NCBI GenBank assembly: GCA_004557905.1
Contig: SFFH01000029.1
Coordinates: forward strand, 1-40,979
Length of the DNA: 40,979 bases
Source: Clostridiales bacterium
Lineage (GTDB): Bacteria > Bacillota > Clostridia > Christensenellales > Aristaeellaceae
Reading direction: 5' to 3'
Under the pieces are notes generated by a model. It was not told the origin of the DNA. It did no database searches and worked only from the letters and a program-made list of their open reading frames with translations. Positions 15,016 through 25,501 of this stretch are shown piece after piece. The position numbers and the translations under genes are program-made. Numbering within the stretch: the stretch's first letter is position 1; every line of letters begins with the position of its first letter.

Positions 15016-16326
15016 TTAAAAGAACCGCTTGAGCTTATCCTTCTGTGCCTCCATCATATCAGAAAGCACGCCCTCTGTATAGAGCAAATCGATGCCCGTG
15101 AGCGCCGGATCGATCTCCATCGCCTCGCGCAGCGCCACGCGGCTGCCGGAGCTGGCCGCCTCGGCGTAGAGCACGTTGCAAAGGCTCAGCTGGCCCATCA
15201 GGTCGTGCAGCTCCACGGGCAGCTCCACGCGCTCGCCGCGCGCGCCCTCCGCGGAGACCGTCCCCGGGCACTCCACAAAGCGCCCCGGGGCCACGCCTTC
15301 GATCGCGCCGTCGCACGGCATGTTGAGGTTGGCGACCCTGCAGTCGCCCTCGCCCCAGAGTGCGCGCAGGATCTCCACCGGCCGTGCGGTCTGCAATCCG
15401 CTCGTGCGGATCTGCCCCCACGCCTGCGCGCCCTTGGGCGACAGCGGACCGTGCACGGCGAGCATCGCCAGGTTGCGCTTGCGCAGCTCATAGTCCGCCA
15501 GGCCCGTACCGGAGAGCAGCACGGTCTTGCGCGGGCTCTTCTCGGTATCGGCCAGCAGCTCGTACTGCATCACGCGCTCGCCCGCCGGAATCGCGCCGTA
15601 CCAGTCGATATACTGGCTGGAGAGCTCCTCGCGGGAGTCCTCCCGCATCTCCTTCATGCAGCGCGGGATCAGGTCCTCGTTCTTCTTTTTATCCACCAGG
15701 CGCGTCACCCACGAGAAGTTGTTGAGGCCCGCGCAGATGATGTCAAGGTTTTCTTCCTTCACGTTAAGGTACAGCGCCAGGCGTTTCCTCGTCTGCTCGG
15801 TCACGCCGCTCACGCCCAGCGTGCGCACGCCGCAGAATCGCTGCGCGCACTCGCACGCGCGCGCGAGCTGGATGCCGCCAAAGCCGCTGTCGCAGATGAT
15901 CAGCGGCGCGTCCGGGCATTCCTCGCTCATCTGCGTCGCCAGATCGGTGATGAAGTCGAGCACGCGCATCGTCTGCATGGCGCCGCCGATGCCGCCGCGC
16001 AGGCGCACCTGCTTGCCCAGGCCCACGTCGTCGAGCGCCTTGAGGTCCTGCTTCCATGCCTCCTCATCGAGGAAGTCCGCGCAGAAGATGACCGCGTCGG
16101 CGGAGAACGTCGCCTTGCTCAGCTGCGTCGTGTAGTAAAACCGCGCCTCGCAGCCGAATGCGCGCGCCAAGGCCTGCGCGCCGCGGGCGGACAGCTCCGC
16201 CATGTCCAGGTCGCTGTCGACCATCCAGACCTCCACCGGCGTGCGCCAGCGCACAAAGAGGTCCTCAAAAATGGCGGGGGCAAAGTGATACGAGCCCGCG
16301 CCGGCAATCACAATCTTTCTCATCAT
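15016..16326 (-). CDS. Divergent family-4 glycoside hydrolase-like NAD-dependent enzyme
   Basis: 436 residues from the ATG pair at 16326/16323; longer frames run into a palindromic repeat. The N-terminal Rossmann fold (RKIVIAGAGSYHFAPAIFED) and the later GGIGGAMQTMRVLDFITDLA and SEECPDAPLIICDSGFGG blocks match GH4 (6-phospho-glucosidase or alpha-galactosidase type), which uses NAD and a divalent metal. Cys in the LIICDS segment occupies the place of the usual metal ligand. The second ligand, normally His in a GLNH motif, appears as Asn in GLNNFSWV. Either metal binding differs or the enzyme has another activity. It lies upstream of the methyltransferase and pseudouridine synthase, 27 bases apart. 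The substrate is unknown, and no sugar transporter is nearby. Confidence 0.8.
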   Translation of the reverse strand: MMRKIVIAGAGSYHFAPAIFEDLFVRWRTPVEVWMVDSDLDMAELSARGAQALARAFGCEARFYYTTQLSKATFSADAVIFCADFLDEEAWKQDLKALDDVGLGKQVRLRGGIGGAMQTMRVLDFITDLATQMSEECPDAPLIICDSGFGGIQLARACECAQRFCGVRTLGVSGVTEQTRKRLALYLNVKEENLDIICAGLNNFSWVTRLVDKKKNEDLIPRCMKEMREDSREELSSQYIDWYGAIPAGERVMQYELLADTEKSPRKTVLLSGTGLADYELRKRNLAMLAVHGPLSPKGAQAWGQIRTSGLQTARPVEILRALWGEGDCRVANLNMPCDGAIEGVAPGRFVECPGTVSAEGARGERVELPVELHDLMGQLSLCNVLYAEAASSGSRVALREAMEIDPALTGIDLLYTEGVLSDMMEAQKDKLKRFF

Positions 16327-16348
16327 GACAATTCGCTTTCTAAAGAAA

Positions 16349-16450
16349 CCCTCCCCTATGGGGAGGGTGCCCGAAGGGCGGGTGAGGTCCCCGCGCGCAG
16401 GAACCTCATCCGTCACACCTTCGGCATGCCACCTTCCCCACAGGGGAAGG
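16349..16450. repeat. Palindromic intergenic repeat (about 102 bp) between ileS and the GH4 gene
   Basis: The left end, CCCTCCCC-TAT-GGGGAGGG (16349-16367), and the right end, CCTTCCCC-ACA-GGGGAAGG (16432-16450), are hairpins in themselves. The two halves are also inverted versions of each other, joined by GGTGAGGT...ACCTCATCC. Similar GGGGAAGG / GATGAGG palindromes are, from memory, scattered through genomes of gut Clostridia. It fills the space between the ileS stop and the GH4 start and could act as an mRNA 3'-end structure. Confidence 0.8.
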
Positions 16451-16459
16451 CCCATTGAC

Positions 16460-19457
<2,998 letters not shown>

Positions 19458-19738
19458 GATCCTCTTCCTCCAACTTCAGGTATAGTAAAAGCAGCCTCAT
19501 CCACATTGGGACGAGGCTGCTCGCGGTACCACCCAAATTCGCACCGGCATGCGGCTTCTCCGCATGCGCCGTGCGCACTTCATTGCGCCGTAACGGGGCC
19601 GACCGTCCGCGCCTACTTCATTCAGCGCAGCCGCTGGACAGGTGATCCCTCGCCGCGCCTCCCGTCCGGAATTTCACCAGCCTCCGGCTCTCTTCGCGCT
19701 CGTCGCGGCAGCGTCCTGTCTCATTCGCGTTTCATATC
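19458..19738 (-). promoter_or_regulatory. T-box riboswitch leader of ileS (Ile specifier)
   Basis: The minus-strand leader contains the canonical T-box GGGTGGTACCGCG at 19522-19534. An intrinsic terminator follows it directly (GCAGCCTC...GAGGCTGC then TTTT, 19487-19520). Upstream, GACAGG...CCTGTC closes Stem I, and the codon AUC at 19644-19646 lies in GGGATCACC just before the closing strand, the place of the specifier. This codon matches isoleucine and the downstream gene. Uncharged tRNA-Ile should favour the antiterminator and let ileS be transcribed. Confidence 0.93.
19487..19520 (-). terminator. T-box regulated terminator before ileS
   Basis: GCAGCCTC and GAGGCTGC form an 8-bp stem, followed by TTTTACT. 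The 5' arm follows the T-box sequence directly, as required for the switch between antiterminator and terminator. Confidence 0.9.
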
Positions 19739-19744
19739 AAGGAT

Positions 19745-19773
19745 ATCATACCCGTTTTTTGCTATTTTGTAAA
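19745..19773 (-). promoter_or_regulatory. Promoter of the T-box-ileS transcript
   Basis: On the minus strand TTTACA (19768-19773) and TATGAT (19745-19750) are 17 bases apart, giving a start near 19738. Confidence 0.8.
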
Positions 19774-19784
19774 GGGTTTTGCGA

Positions 19785-19809
19785 AAATTTGTCCGGCGGC
19801 GGGCCGCCG
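19785..19809 (-). terminator. Probable terminator after the propeller-like secreted gene
   Basis: On the minus strand CGGCGG-CCCG-CCGCCG is followed by GACAAATTTTCG, 14 bases after the stop codon and before the ileS promoter. The stem is strong but the T-run is short. Confidence 0.5.
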
Positions 19810-19823
19810 ATTCGCATGATGCC

Positions 19824-20978
19824 TCATTTTGCCGGGATGACCGTCAGGCGGACGTCCGTATACCAGTCCTCTCCGTCAGGCTGCACGTTCTGAACGACCG
19901 CGAGGCTTCCATCCGGCAAAGCGGCAAGCGCGCAGTTGGCATCGTAGGGCGACGCGCCCATGCCCAGCGATTGCCGCGTATAGACCACGCCCTGCTCATT
20001 GAGGCGAATCAGCTCCCATGGGCATCCGTAGGCAAGGCTGCCGCTCTGATCGAGTCCCGACGTTTCATTGGGATAGACGATGGCGGCAAGGCCGTCCGCC
20101 GTCTTCACGAGGCGCCACAGCCGGCCAATTTCCATTCGCATCTCAAAGACCAGATTGCCCTGCGCGTCCCAGCGCGAAATGAGGCCCTTGCGCAAGCCTT
20201 CGTCCGTGAGCACCCAGCCGCAGCCGGCAGCGCCGCCGTCCTCCAGAGAGATCAGGCTGTCGTATCGGGCATTCAGCATGTTGTTCTCACCCACCTCAAG
20301 CACGTCCGTCAGCCGCCGCTCGTTCCCCTCTCCATCCAGCGCATACAGCGTGCCGGTCCCGTTCCCAATGCGGATGACATGCCTGTCCGCCATCGCAAGC
20401 ACCGTTCCGTTTTCGTCGTACCCTTCCAGCTCGCGGACAGCCTGCCCGTCCCAGTCATAGAGCCTGTACGCCAGGGGCGTTGCGTCCTCTTTCAGCTCGA
20501 GCAGGACATAGCCTTCGTCAAAGCGCTGAAGCGGAATCATGACGTAGGCCACATCTCCGCCGGTCTGGCACATGATGCTGCGGTGCATCACTTCGCCGTC
20601 CCGGCTCAGGCGAATCAGCTCCTTCTTCGTGCCTGTGTCATCCTCCGCCTCCAGGATGACCGTCACGCTGCCGTCCTCGTGGCATACCGGGCTGCTCATG
20701 ATGTCGTGAGTTCCCCGCCGGGAACAGAAGCTCCAGAGCACATTGCCCTGCGCATCCACGCACAGCACCCAGCCGCTCCGGCCCGTCTTCGTCCGCGAGG
20801 CCAGCGTGCCGTCCGACGAATTCGTGTACCCCGTCATCACGATGCGTCCGTCCCCGCTCACCGCCAGCTCGTCCAGCGCGTCGCTGCCGCTGCCGCCATA
20901 GGTGTACGCCTGCGCCAGCGCCCGCGCGCAGAGCAGGCAAAGCAGCAGCGCGACCGCCGTCATTCCTCTCCGTTTCAT
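19824..20978 (-). CDS. Secreted beta-propeller-like protein
   Basis: 384 residues with a signal peptide (MKRRGMTAVALLLCLLCARA). The mature N-terminus, YGGSGSDALDELAVSGDGRI followed by VMTGYTNSSDG, resembles the SBBP/beta-propeller repeat unit. Further Asp-Gly turns and WVLCVDAQGN, LISRWDAQGN and IRLNEQG recur through the chain, consistent with about six or seven propeller blades. No catalytic motif is visible; a binding or scaffolding role outside the cell is the most that can be said. A GGGAGG site supports the start. It follows the SH3-domain protein by 42 bases and is probably cotranscribed with it. Confidence 0.7.
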   Translation of the reverse strand: MKRRGMTAVALLLCLLCARALAQAYTYGGSGSDALDELAVSGDGRIVMTGYTNSSDGTLASRTKTGRSGWVLCVDAQGNVLWSFCSRRGTHDIMSSPVCHEDGSVTVILEAEDDTGTKKELIRLSRDGEVMHRSIMCQTGGDVAYVMIPLQRFDEGYVLLELKEDATPLAYRLYDWDGQAVRELEGYDENGTVLAMADRHVIRIGNGTGTLYALDGEGNERRLTDVLEVGENNMLNARYDSLISLEDGGAAGCGWVLTDEGLRKGLISRWDAQGNLVFEMRMEIGRLWRLVKTADGLAAIVYPNETSGLDQSGSLAYGCPWELIRLNEQGVVYTRQSLGMGASPYDANCALAALPDGSLAVVQNVQPDGEDWYTDVRLTVIPAK

Positions 20979-21020
20979 TCTTATGCCTCCCTGCCTGTAC
21001 GTTTCCTGTCCGTCGCAGCC

Positions 21021-22034
21021 TCATCGCAGCTGGCTTGCCTGGATGAAAAAGGTGTTCTGCCATTCCTGCTCCTGCACCATGCGCCACTCGCCGTTGTACT
21101 CGCCGATGACGGATACCTGCTGGCCGCCGCGCACCTGCGTCACAGTCCCTCCGCCGCCGCGATACGGCTTGCGGCTCACCTCCACCCATTCCCGGTCCGG
21201 CAGCTTCGCCGTGGGGCGCGCATCCGGCACCTGCTCAAGCGCCGCGCCGAAGGTCAGATAGTCCGTGCTGATATACGCGTCCATGTCCCCAACGGAGATC
21301 TTCGCCCATCCGCCGTCCGTGATCTCCCGGATGCGCAGCCGCGTTCCGCTGTACAGACTGCCCACCCGCTCCGATTTTGCGGACGGCGCCTTTCGCAGGT
21401 TCACGCGGGTGCCGGGATCGTCCGGGCTGACCGCCGCCACCGGATACGCCTTTTCCAGCCGTCTGACGTCCGCAATCGACGCGGGAATCCGCTCGTGGTC
21501 GAGGTTGTTGGCTTCGGCGTAAAACGCGTAATACGCCGTGTATTCCTCCGTGCCCACAGCCGTCGTTTCCACAGCCTGTACCCGGTCATGGCCAAACTGC
21601 GCGGAAAACACCCGCCCATCCTTGCGGCAGGTATGGCTTTTGAGCACCCATCGGTCGGGGCTGACCTGCGTCGGCGCCAAGGCAAAGGCATAGGTCCGGC
21701 TCACCCGATCGTTCCAGATGCGTACCTCGCAGCTGTTTTCATCCTGCGCCGTCACCTCCGCGCGATCTCCCTCGAGAAGGGTGATGCCGCCGGTGATGGT
21801 GTCGCGCACAATCCGTCCCGTTGACCGCAGCAGATAGCCCCCGTAGAATTGTGAATCGACGAGGATAAAACCCTTGCCGCTTTCCAGCGTGCAGCCGGAC
21901 AGAAAGACAGCCGGGTCGTGAAAGCCCACGTCAATCATCTGTCCCGGCGCGTAATCCGTCAGCGGCACGCTCTGCGCCGCGCCGTCCGCCGCCAGCAGGC
22001 ATAGCGCCAGCAAAAGCCAAAGAACCCTTTTCAT
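21021..22034 (-). CDS. Secreted protein with bacterial SH3 domains
   Basis: 337 residues. A signal peptide (MKRVLWLLLALCLLAADGAA) is followed by an unrecognised domain (about 25-190). An SH3b domain comes next (about 205-270; RVNLRKAPSAKSERVGSLYS and later GGWAKISVGDMDAYISTDYL), and a second SH3-like segment is at the C-terminus (about 285-337; TVTQVRGGQQVSVIGEYNGE). SH3b domains usually bind peptidoglycan or pack against a wall hydrolase domain; none with hydrolase motifs is visible here. An AGGGGG site precedes the ATG. It is the first gene of a two-gene unit with the propeller-like protein and diverges from rarA. Confidence 0.8.
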   Translation of the reverse strand: MKRVLWLLLALCLLAADGAAQSVPLTDYAPGQMIDVGFHDPAVFLSGCTLESGKGFILVDSQFYGGYLLRSTGRIVRDTITGGITLLEGDRAEVTAQDENSCEVRIWNDRVSRTYAFALAPTQVSPDRWVLKSHTCRKDGRVFSAQFGHDRVQAVETTAVGTEEYTAYYAFYAEANNLDHERIPASIADVRRLEKAYPVAAVSPDDPGTRVNLRKAPSAKSERVGSLYSGTRLRIREITDGGWAKISVGDMDAYISTDYLTFGAALEQVPDARPTAKLPDREWVEVSRKPYRGGGGTVTQVRGGQQVSVIGEYNGEWRMVQEQEWQNTFFIQASQLR

Positions 22035-22184
22035 CCGCTTTCCCCCTATTTTTGACAGAAGCGCCGTCGTTCCGCCCGTCGTTTCTGTCCTTCCATGGTA
22101 TTCTACAACTATGACGAATGAGCGGGTGAGAAAATTTCACATTTCTGCGATTTCAGTCATTTTCATTTCCGTGCGCCGCCGCGC

Positions 22185-22213
22185 TTGCCCTTTCCCTCCG
22201 GCGGCGATATAAT
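22185..22213 (+). promoter_or_regulatory. Promoter of rarA
   Basis: TTGCCC (22185-22190) and TATAAT (22208-22213) with a 17-base spacer; the start codon follows 32 bases later, after a GGAGG site. Confidence 0.8.
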
Positions 22214-22245
22214 AGAAGCAGCATTCTTATCCTTCGGAGGTCATC

Positions 22246-23559
22246 ATGCAGGATCTGTTTTCGCAGCAGGACGCCGTGCTCAGCCCCCTGGCCGACCGCA
22301 TGCGCCCGCGCACGCTCGACGAATTCATCGGCCAACGCCACATCGTCGGCCCGGGGCGGCTTCTGCGCCGCGCCATCGAGGCCGACCGCATGACCTCCTC
22401 CATCTTCTACGGCCCGCCCGGCTGCGGCAAGACGACGCTCGCCTCCATCATCGCGAACACCACGCATTCCGCGTTCGTGCAGCTCAATGCCGTCACCAGC
22501 GGCGTGGCCGACGTGCGCAAGGTGATCAAGGAGGCGCAGGACCGCCGCTCCCTCTACGGTCAGGCGACGTACCTGCTGCTGGACGAGTGCCACCGCTGGA
22601 GCAAGTCCCAGTCGGACTCCATCCTGCCCGCCATCGAGCGCGGCGTGGTGCGCTTCATCGGCTCCACGACGGAGAATCCGCTCGTCGCCATGACCCCGGC
22701 CATCGTGAGCCGGTGCCGCATCTTCCAGTTCGAGCCGCTCACGGAGGCGGACGTGCTGCTGGCGATGGAGCGCGCGCTGTCCGACCGGGAGCGCGGCTTC
22801 GGCGGCAAAAACGTGATCCTCGATCCCGACGCGGCGCGGCACATCGCCCGCATCGCCAACGGCGACGTGCGCTCGGCGCTGGGCGCGCTGGAGCTGGCCG
22901 TGCTCACCACGGACCCGGACGACAGCGGCGCGATCCATGTGACGCTGGCCGTCGCGGAGGAATCCATCCAGAAACCCGTCATCCGCTGCGACGAATCGCT
23001 GTATTACGACATGCTCTCCGCCTTCTGCAAGAGCCTGCGCGGCAGCGATGCGGACGCGGCGCTCGCGTGGTTCGCGCGCCTTTTGTACGCGGGCGTCGAT
23101 CCGCGGCTCATCGCCCGGCGCATCATCGCGCACGCGAGCGAGGACGTGGGTCTGGCCAATCCCACCGCCATGCTGCAGGCCGTCGCCGCCGCCCAGGCGC
23201 TGGAGATGGTCGGCCTGCCGGAGGCGCGGCTGTCCCTGGCGCAGGCGATCATCGCCGTGTGCGAGAGCCCCAAGTCCAATTCCGTCGTCATGGCGCTGGA
23301 TCAGTCCGTCGCCGACGCGGAGAAGGGAGGCTTTGGCCCGGTTCCCGCCTATCTGCGCGACACGCATTACAGCGGCAACGAGCGCGTGGGCGCGAAGGGC
23401 GAGCAGTACAAGTACCCGCACGACTACCCCGGGCATTATGTCCAGCAGGAGTACATGCCGCCCGAGGTCAGGGGGCGCAGGTACTATATCCCGTCCGATC
23501 AGGGCCAGGAGCTCAAGCTGCGCGAGCGTAGACGGGCCCGTGGGGTCATCGATCCGTAA
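22246..23559 (+). CDS. rarA: Replication-associated recombination protein RarA (MgsA)
   Basis: 437 residues, the normal length. Walker A is GPPGCGKTT (about 56-64) and Walker B is LLLDECHR (about 110-116). The sensor-1 segment GSTTENP and the arginine-finger region SRCRIF follow. The C-terminal half carries the tetramerisation domain with HASEDVGLANP and ESPKSNSV, and ends with the family hallmark YLRDTHYSG...YKYPHDYPGHYVQQEYMP. This DNA-dependent ATPase acts at stalled replication forks and gaps and interacts with SSB in studied bacteria. It is monocistronic with its own promoter. Downstream lies a repeat-rich region, not another gene. Confidence 0.96.
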   Translation: MQDLFSQQDAVLSPLADRMRPRTLDEFIGQRHIVGPGRLLRRAIEADRMTSSIFYGPPGCGKTTLASIIANTTHSAFVQLNAVTSGVADVRKVIKEAQDRRSLYGQATYLLLDECHRWSKSQSDSILPAIERGVVRFIGSTTENPLVAMTPAIVSRCRIFQFEPLTEADVLLAMERALSDRERGFGGKNVILDPDAARHIARIANGDVRSALGALELAVLTTDPDDSGAIHVTLAVAEESIQKPVIRCDESLYYDMLSAFCKSLRGSDADAALAWFARLLYAGVDPRLIARRIIAHASEDVGLANPTAMLQAVAAAQALEMVGLPEARLSLAQAIIAVCESPKSNSVVMALDQSVADAEKGGFGPVPAYLRDTHYSGNERVGAKGEQYKYPHDYPGHYVQQEYMPPEVRGRRYYIPSDQGQELKLRERRRARGVIDP

Positions 23560-23570
23560 TGCTTTCTTAA

Positions 23571-23990
23571 GCGCGAAGCGAAGAAGGGCCAAGGGATGAA
23601 ATCCCTTGCAGGGTTTGGGGGACCGGAGCCTGCCGCCGCCTGTGGCGGGAACAGGCAGGCGGAGCGTCGGGAATCGCAAGGAGCGCCTAGCGGCGCGACT
23701 ATGCGAGTTCCCCGGATCAGCGCCCCATCGTTCCCCATCCGTGAAGCGCCACCATCAAGAATCGCAGCGGAGCCGAAGGCGACTATTGCGATTCCGTCAA
23801 CGCCTCTTCTGGCAGTCTCACACCAATTTGTGTCCAAATCCTTACTATGCAAATCAAACCCGTTTCAATCGTAGGCTGCTATGCAGCCTGCTCTGAAACT
23901 ACTTTTTCTCGGATTGATGGGATACGTTGGGCTGCCGCCCAAACCTGCCTGAGGGACGTAGTCCCTCAGACTCCCTTCTTCGCTTCGCGC
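23571..23990. repeat. Repeat-rich intergenic block with 18-bp perfect terminal inverted repeats
   Basis: GCGCGAAGCGAAGAAGGG at 23571-23588 reappears inverted at 23973-23990. The right part (23857-23990) is a full copy, in minus orientation, of the roughly 135-bp repeat also found at 38874. The left part (23571-23620) is a shorter relative with hairpin CAAGGGAT-gaa-ATCCCTTG. Between them lie two further hairpins built on GAATCGCA...TGCGATTC (23759-23792) and GGGAATCGCA...TGCGAGTTCCC (about 23669-23716). No convincing gene is present in 23560-24077. The structure resembles a small non-autonomous repeat cluster. Confidence 0.75.
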
Positions 23991-24021
23991 GCATTGAAGC
24001 AATTGAGAATAACGTAAGTAT

Positions 24022-24056
24022 CAGGCCGTCCTCCCCCGGGAAGACGGCCCTTTCTC
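24022..24056. terminator. Strong hairpin between convergent rarA region and GNAT gene
   Basis: GGCCGTC(C)TCC...GGGAAGACGGCC (24024-24049) forms a long stem. The plus strand continues CTTTCTCTATTCT and the minus strand TGATACTT. It is a likely terminator, best for the plus strand. Confidence 0.55.
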
Positions 24057-24077
24057 TATTCTGTTCCGCCCGATCTG

Positions 24078-24635
24078 TCACATCTTCGTCCGCAGGTCAA
24101 GCATCATGAGCACCATGTCCGCATACGTTCCATCCCGGTACTTCAGCTTGCGGGGATGACGGGCAAACTCGACAAAGCCGAACCGCTCATACAGCCGGAT
24201 GGCCCGCTCGTTCGTGGCGACCACCTCCAGCTCCAGCTGCTCCACGGCTGTCTTCTTCACCTCGTCGATGAGCGTCTGCACGATCGCCGTGCCGATGCCC
24301 CGGCCCCAGTGCGCCTTCAGGATGCAGATGCCCAGCTCTGCGCGGTGGCGCGCCCGATCCACTGCGGCACAGGGCAGAAAGCTGCCGATGCCTATGAGCG
24401 TGTCTCCGATGAACGCGCCCAGCATCAGGCTTTTCGGGTCGTCCTCCGTCTTCTTGAGGTACGCAGCCTCCTGCTCCAGCGTCATCACCCATTCATCCTC
24501 ATAGCGGATCAGATTGAGCGTCTCACCCGCCGTCCTTCTGCACACGGCCAGCGCCTGCTGCGCGTCCTGCGCGCCCAGGCTGTGCAGGAGCATCGCTTCG
24601 CCGTCCGCCAGCAGGATTTCCTTTTTGAACTTCAT
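24078..24635 (-). CDS. GNAT-family N-acetyltransferase
   Basis: 185 residues. The GNAT core is clear: LMLGAFIGDTLIGIGSFLP (beta-4), then RAELGICILKAHWGRGIGTA with the acetyl-CoA binding R-x-x-G-x-G/A motif, and LELEVVATNERAIRLYERFG with the C-terminal YERFGF block. It resembles RimL/YhhY-type acetyltransferases; the acceptor is not predictable. The ATG at 24635 is 10 bases after an AAAGG site; a GTG at 24641 is an alternative giving two more residues. A terminator separates it from the ANTAR gene upstream, so it is probably expressed alone. Confidence 0.9.
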   Translation of the reverse strand: MKFKKEILLADGEAMLLHSLGAQDAQQALAVCRRTAGETLNLIRYEDEWVMTLEQEAAYLKKTEDDPKSLMLGAFIGDTLIGIGSFLPCAAVDRARHRAELGICILKAHWGRGIGTAIVQTLIDEVKKTAVEQLELEVVATNERAIRLYERFGFVEFARHPRKLKYRDGTYADMVLMMLDLRTKM

Positions 24636-24688
24636 GCCCACACATCCTTTCGTGATGGATTGTCCGCCATTATAGCACAGAATCAGGC

Positions 24689-24727
24689 AAAAAACATCCC
24701 CGTTTCCTCATTTCGGAAACGGGGATG
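24689..24727 (-). terminator. Terminator of the ANTAR gene
   Basis: CATCCCCGTTTCC and GGAAACGGGGATG form a perfect 13-bp stem, followed on the minus strand by TTTTTT. Confidence 0.93.
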
Positions 24728-24734
24728 CGCTTCT

Positions 24735-25301
24735 TCAGCTTGCGATCTCCACGCTGTCAAGGATCTCCTGCGCTACGTCCACGATGCGGCGGCCGGTGTC
24801 CATGCTCTGCTTCTGCATGCGGTAATGCGCCTCGCTCTCGGACAGATGCAGCGCATCCATCAGGCGGCCCTTCGCGCGCTCGATTACCTTGCGCTCGGCC
24901 AGCTGGCGCTCCAGCTTCTGCGCCTTCTGCTCAAGCGCCTGCATCCGGCCCGCGCAGTAGCACATCGTGCGCACGGCCTGGATCAGCGCGTCCTGGCTGA
25001 TGGGGTTATGCAGCGTCAGCACATCCGCGCCGTCCAGCTCGGCGGGGTCGTAGTCGCCCGGCACGATCATCATCACGCCGGCGGCGTCCGCCTTCCTGGC
25101 CAGCTCCGCGCCGGTCATGTCCGGCAGACGCCAGCTGGTCAGCAGCAGCGCCTGCTCGTCTTCAAGCGCCGCAAGCGCCTCCCCGCCCGTGCTGAGCACA
25201 GCGCTGGGGACGATCTGTGCGGTGGCAAGGATATCCCGGAGCTTCATGGCCACCCCATGCGGGGCAGCAATCAGAAGGCGGCTGGTCATCGGCTCGGTCA
25301 T
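24735..25301 (-). CDS. ANTAR-domain regulator with a degenerate receiver domain
   Basis: 188 residues from the ATG at 25301 (8 bases after GGGAG). The C-terminal ANTAR domain (about 135-185: ERKVIERAKGRLMDALHLSE, then SEAHYRMQKQSMDTGRRIVD) binds two-hexaloop RNA and prevents termination in studied members such as AmiR and NasR. The N-terminal part follows a receiver fold, but the key residues are gone: AAPHG replaces the acidic pair, LLLTSWRLPDMTG lacks the phosphoacceptor Asp, and TLHNPIS has Asn instead of the Lys. It is therefore unlikely to be controlled by phosphorylation. A predicted coiled coil links the two parts. No kinase or metabolic operon is adjacent, so the RNA targets are elsewhere. 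Confidence 0.88.
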   Translation of the reverse strand: MTEPMTSRLLIAAPHGVAMKLRDILATAQIVPSAVLSTGGEALAALEDEQALLLTSWRLPDMTGAELARKADAAGVMMIVPGDYDPAELDGADVLTLHNPISQDALIQAVRTMCYCAGRMQALEQKAQKLERQLAERKVIERAKGRLMDALHLSESEAHYRMQKQSMDTGRRIVDVAQEILDSVEIAS

Positions 25302-25368
25302 GGTCTGCATCTCCCATCCGGATTCACACAATCCGCTTGACGCGGCGCTCTTTCGCGGTGATGCCGAT

Positions 25369-25397
25369 ATTATACCAACTGTCCCTCAAATTGGCAA
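25369..25397 (-). promoter_or_regulatory. Promoter of the ANTAR gene
   Basis: On the minus strand TTGCCA (25392-25397) and TATAAT (25369-25374) are 17 bases apart, about 65 bases before the ATG. Confidence 0.8.
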
Positions 25398-25501
25398 GAT
25401 AAAATTGACGTTATTCTCCTTTTTTCTTGCACTTTTACGATTATTTCACCTAAATTTGTGCAAATTCCGAATAATTGCATCAGCCAATCCGTTTTTTAGC
25501 G

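Noticed and set aside
19458..19823. Small protein genes in the ileS upstream region
   Set aside because: The region is accounted for by the T-box leader, its promoter and a terminator; short frames there have no ribosome sites.
22153..23679. Minus-strand open frame of about 500 codons opposite rarA
   Set aside because: It lies wholly over a well-conserved rarA and has no ribosome site or domain.
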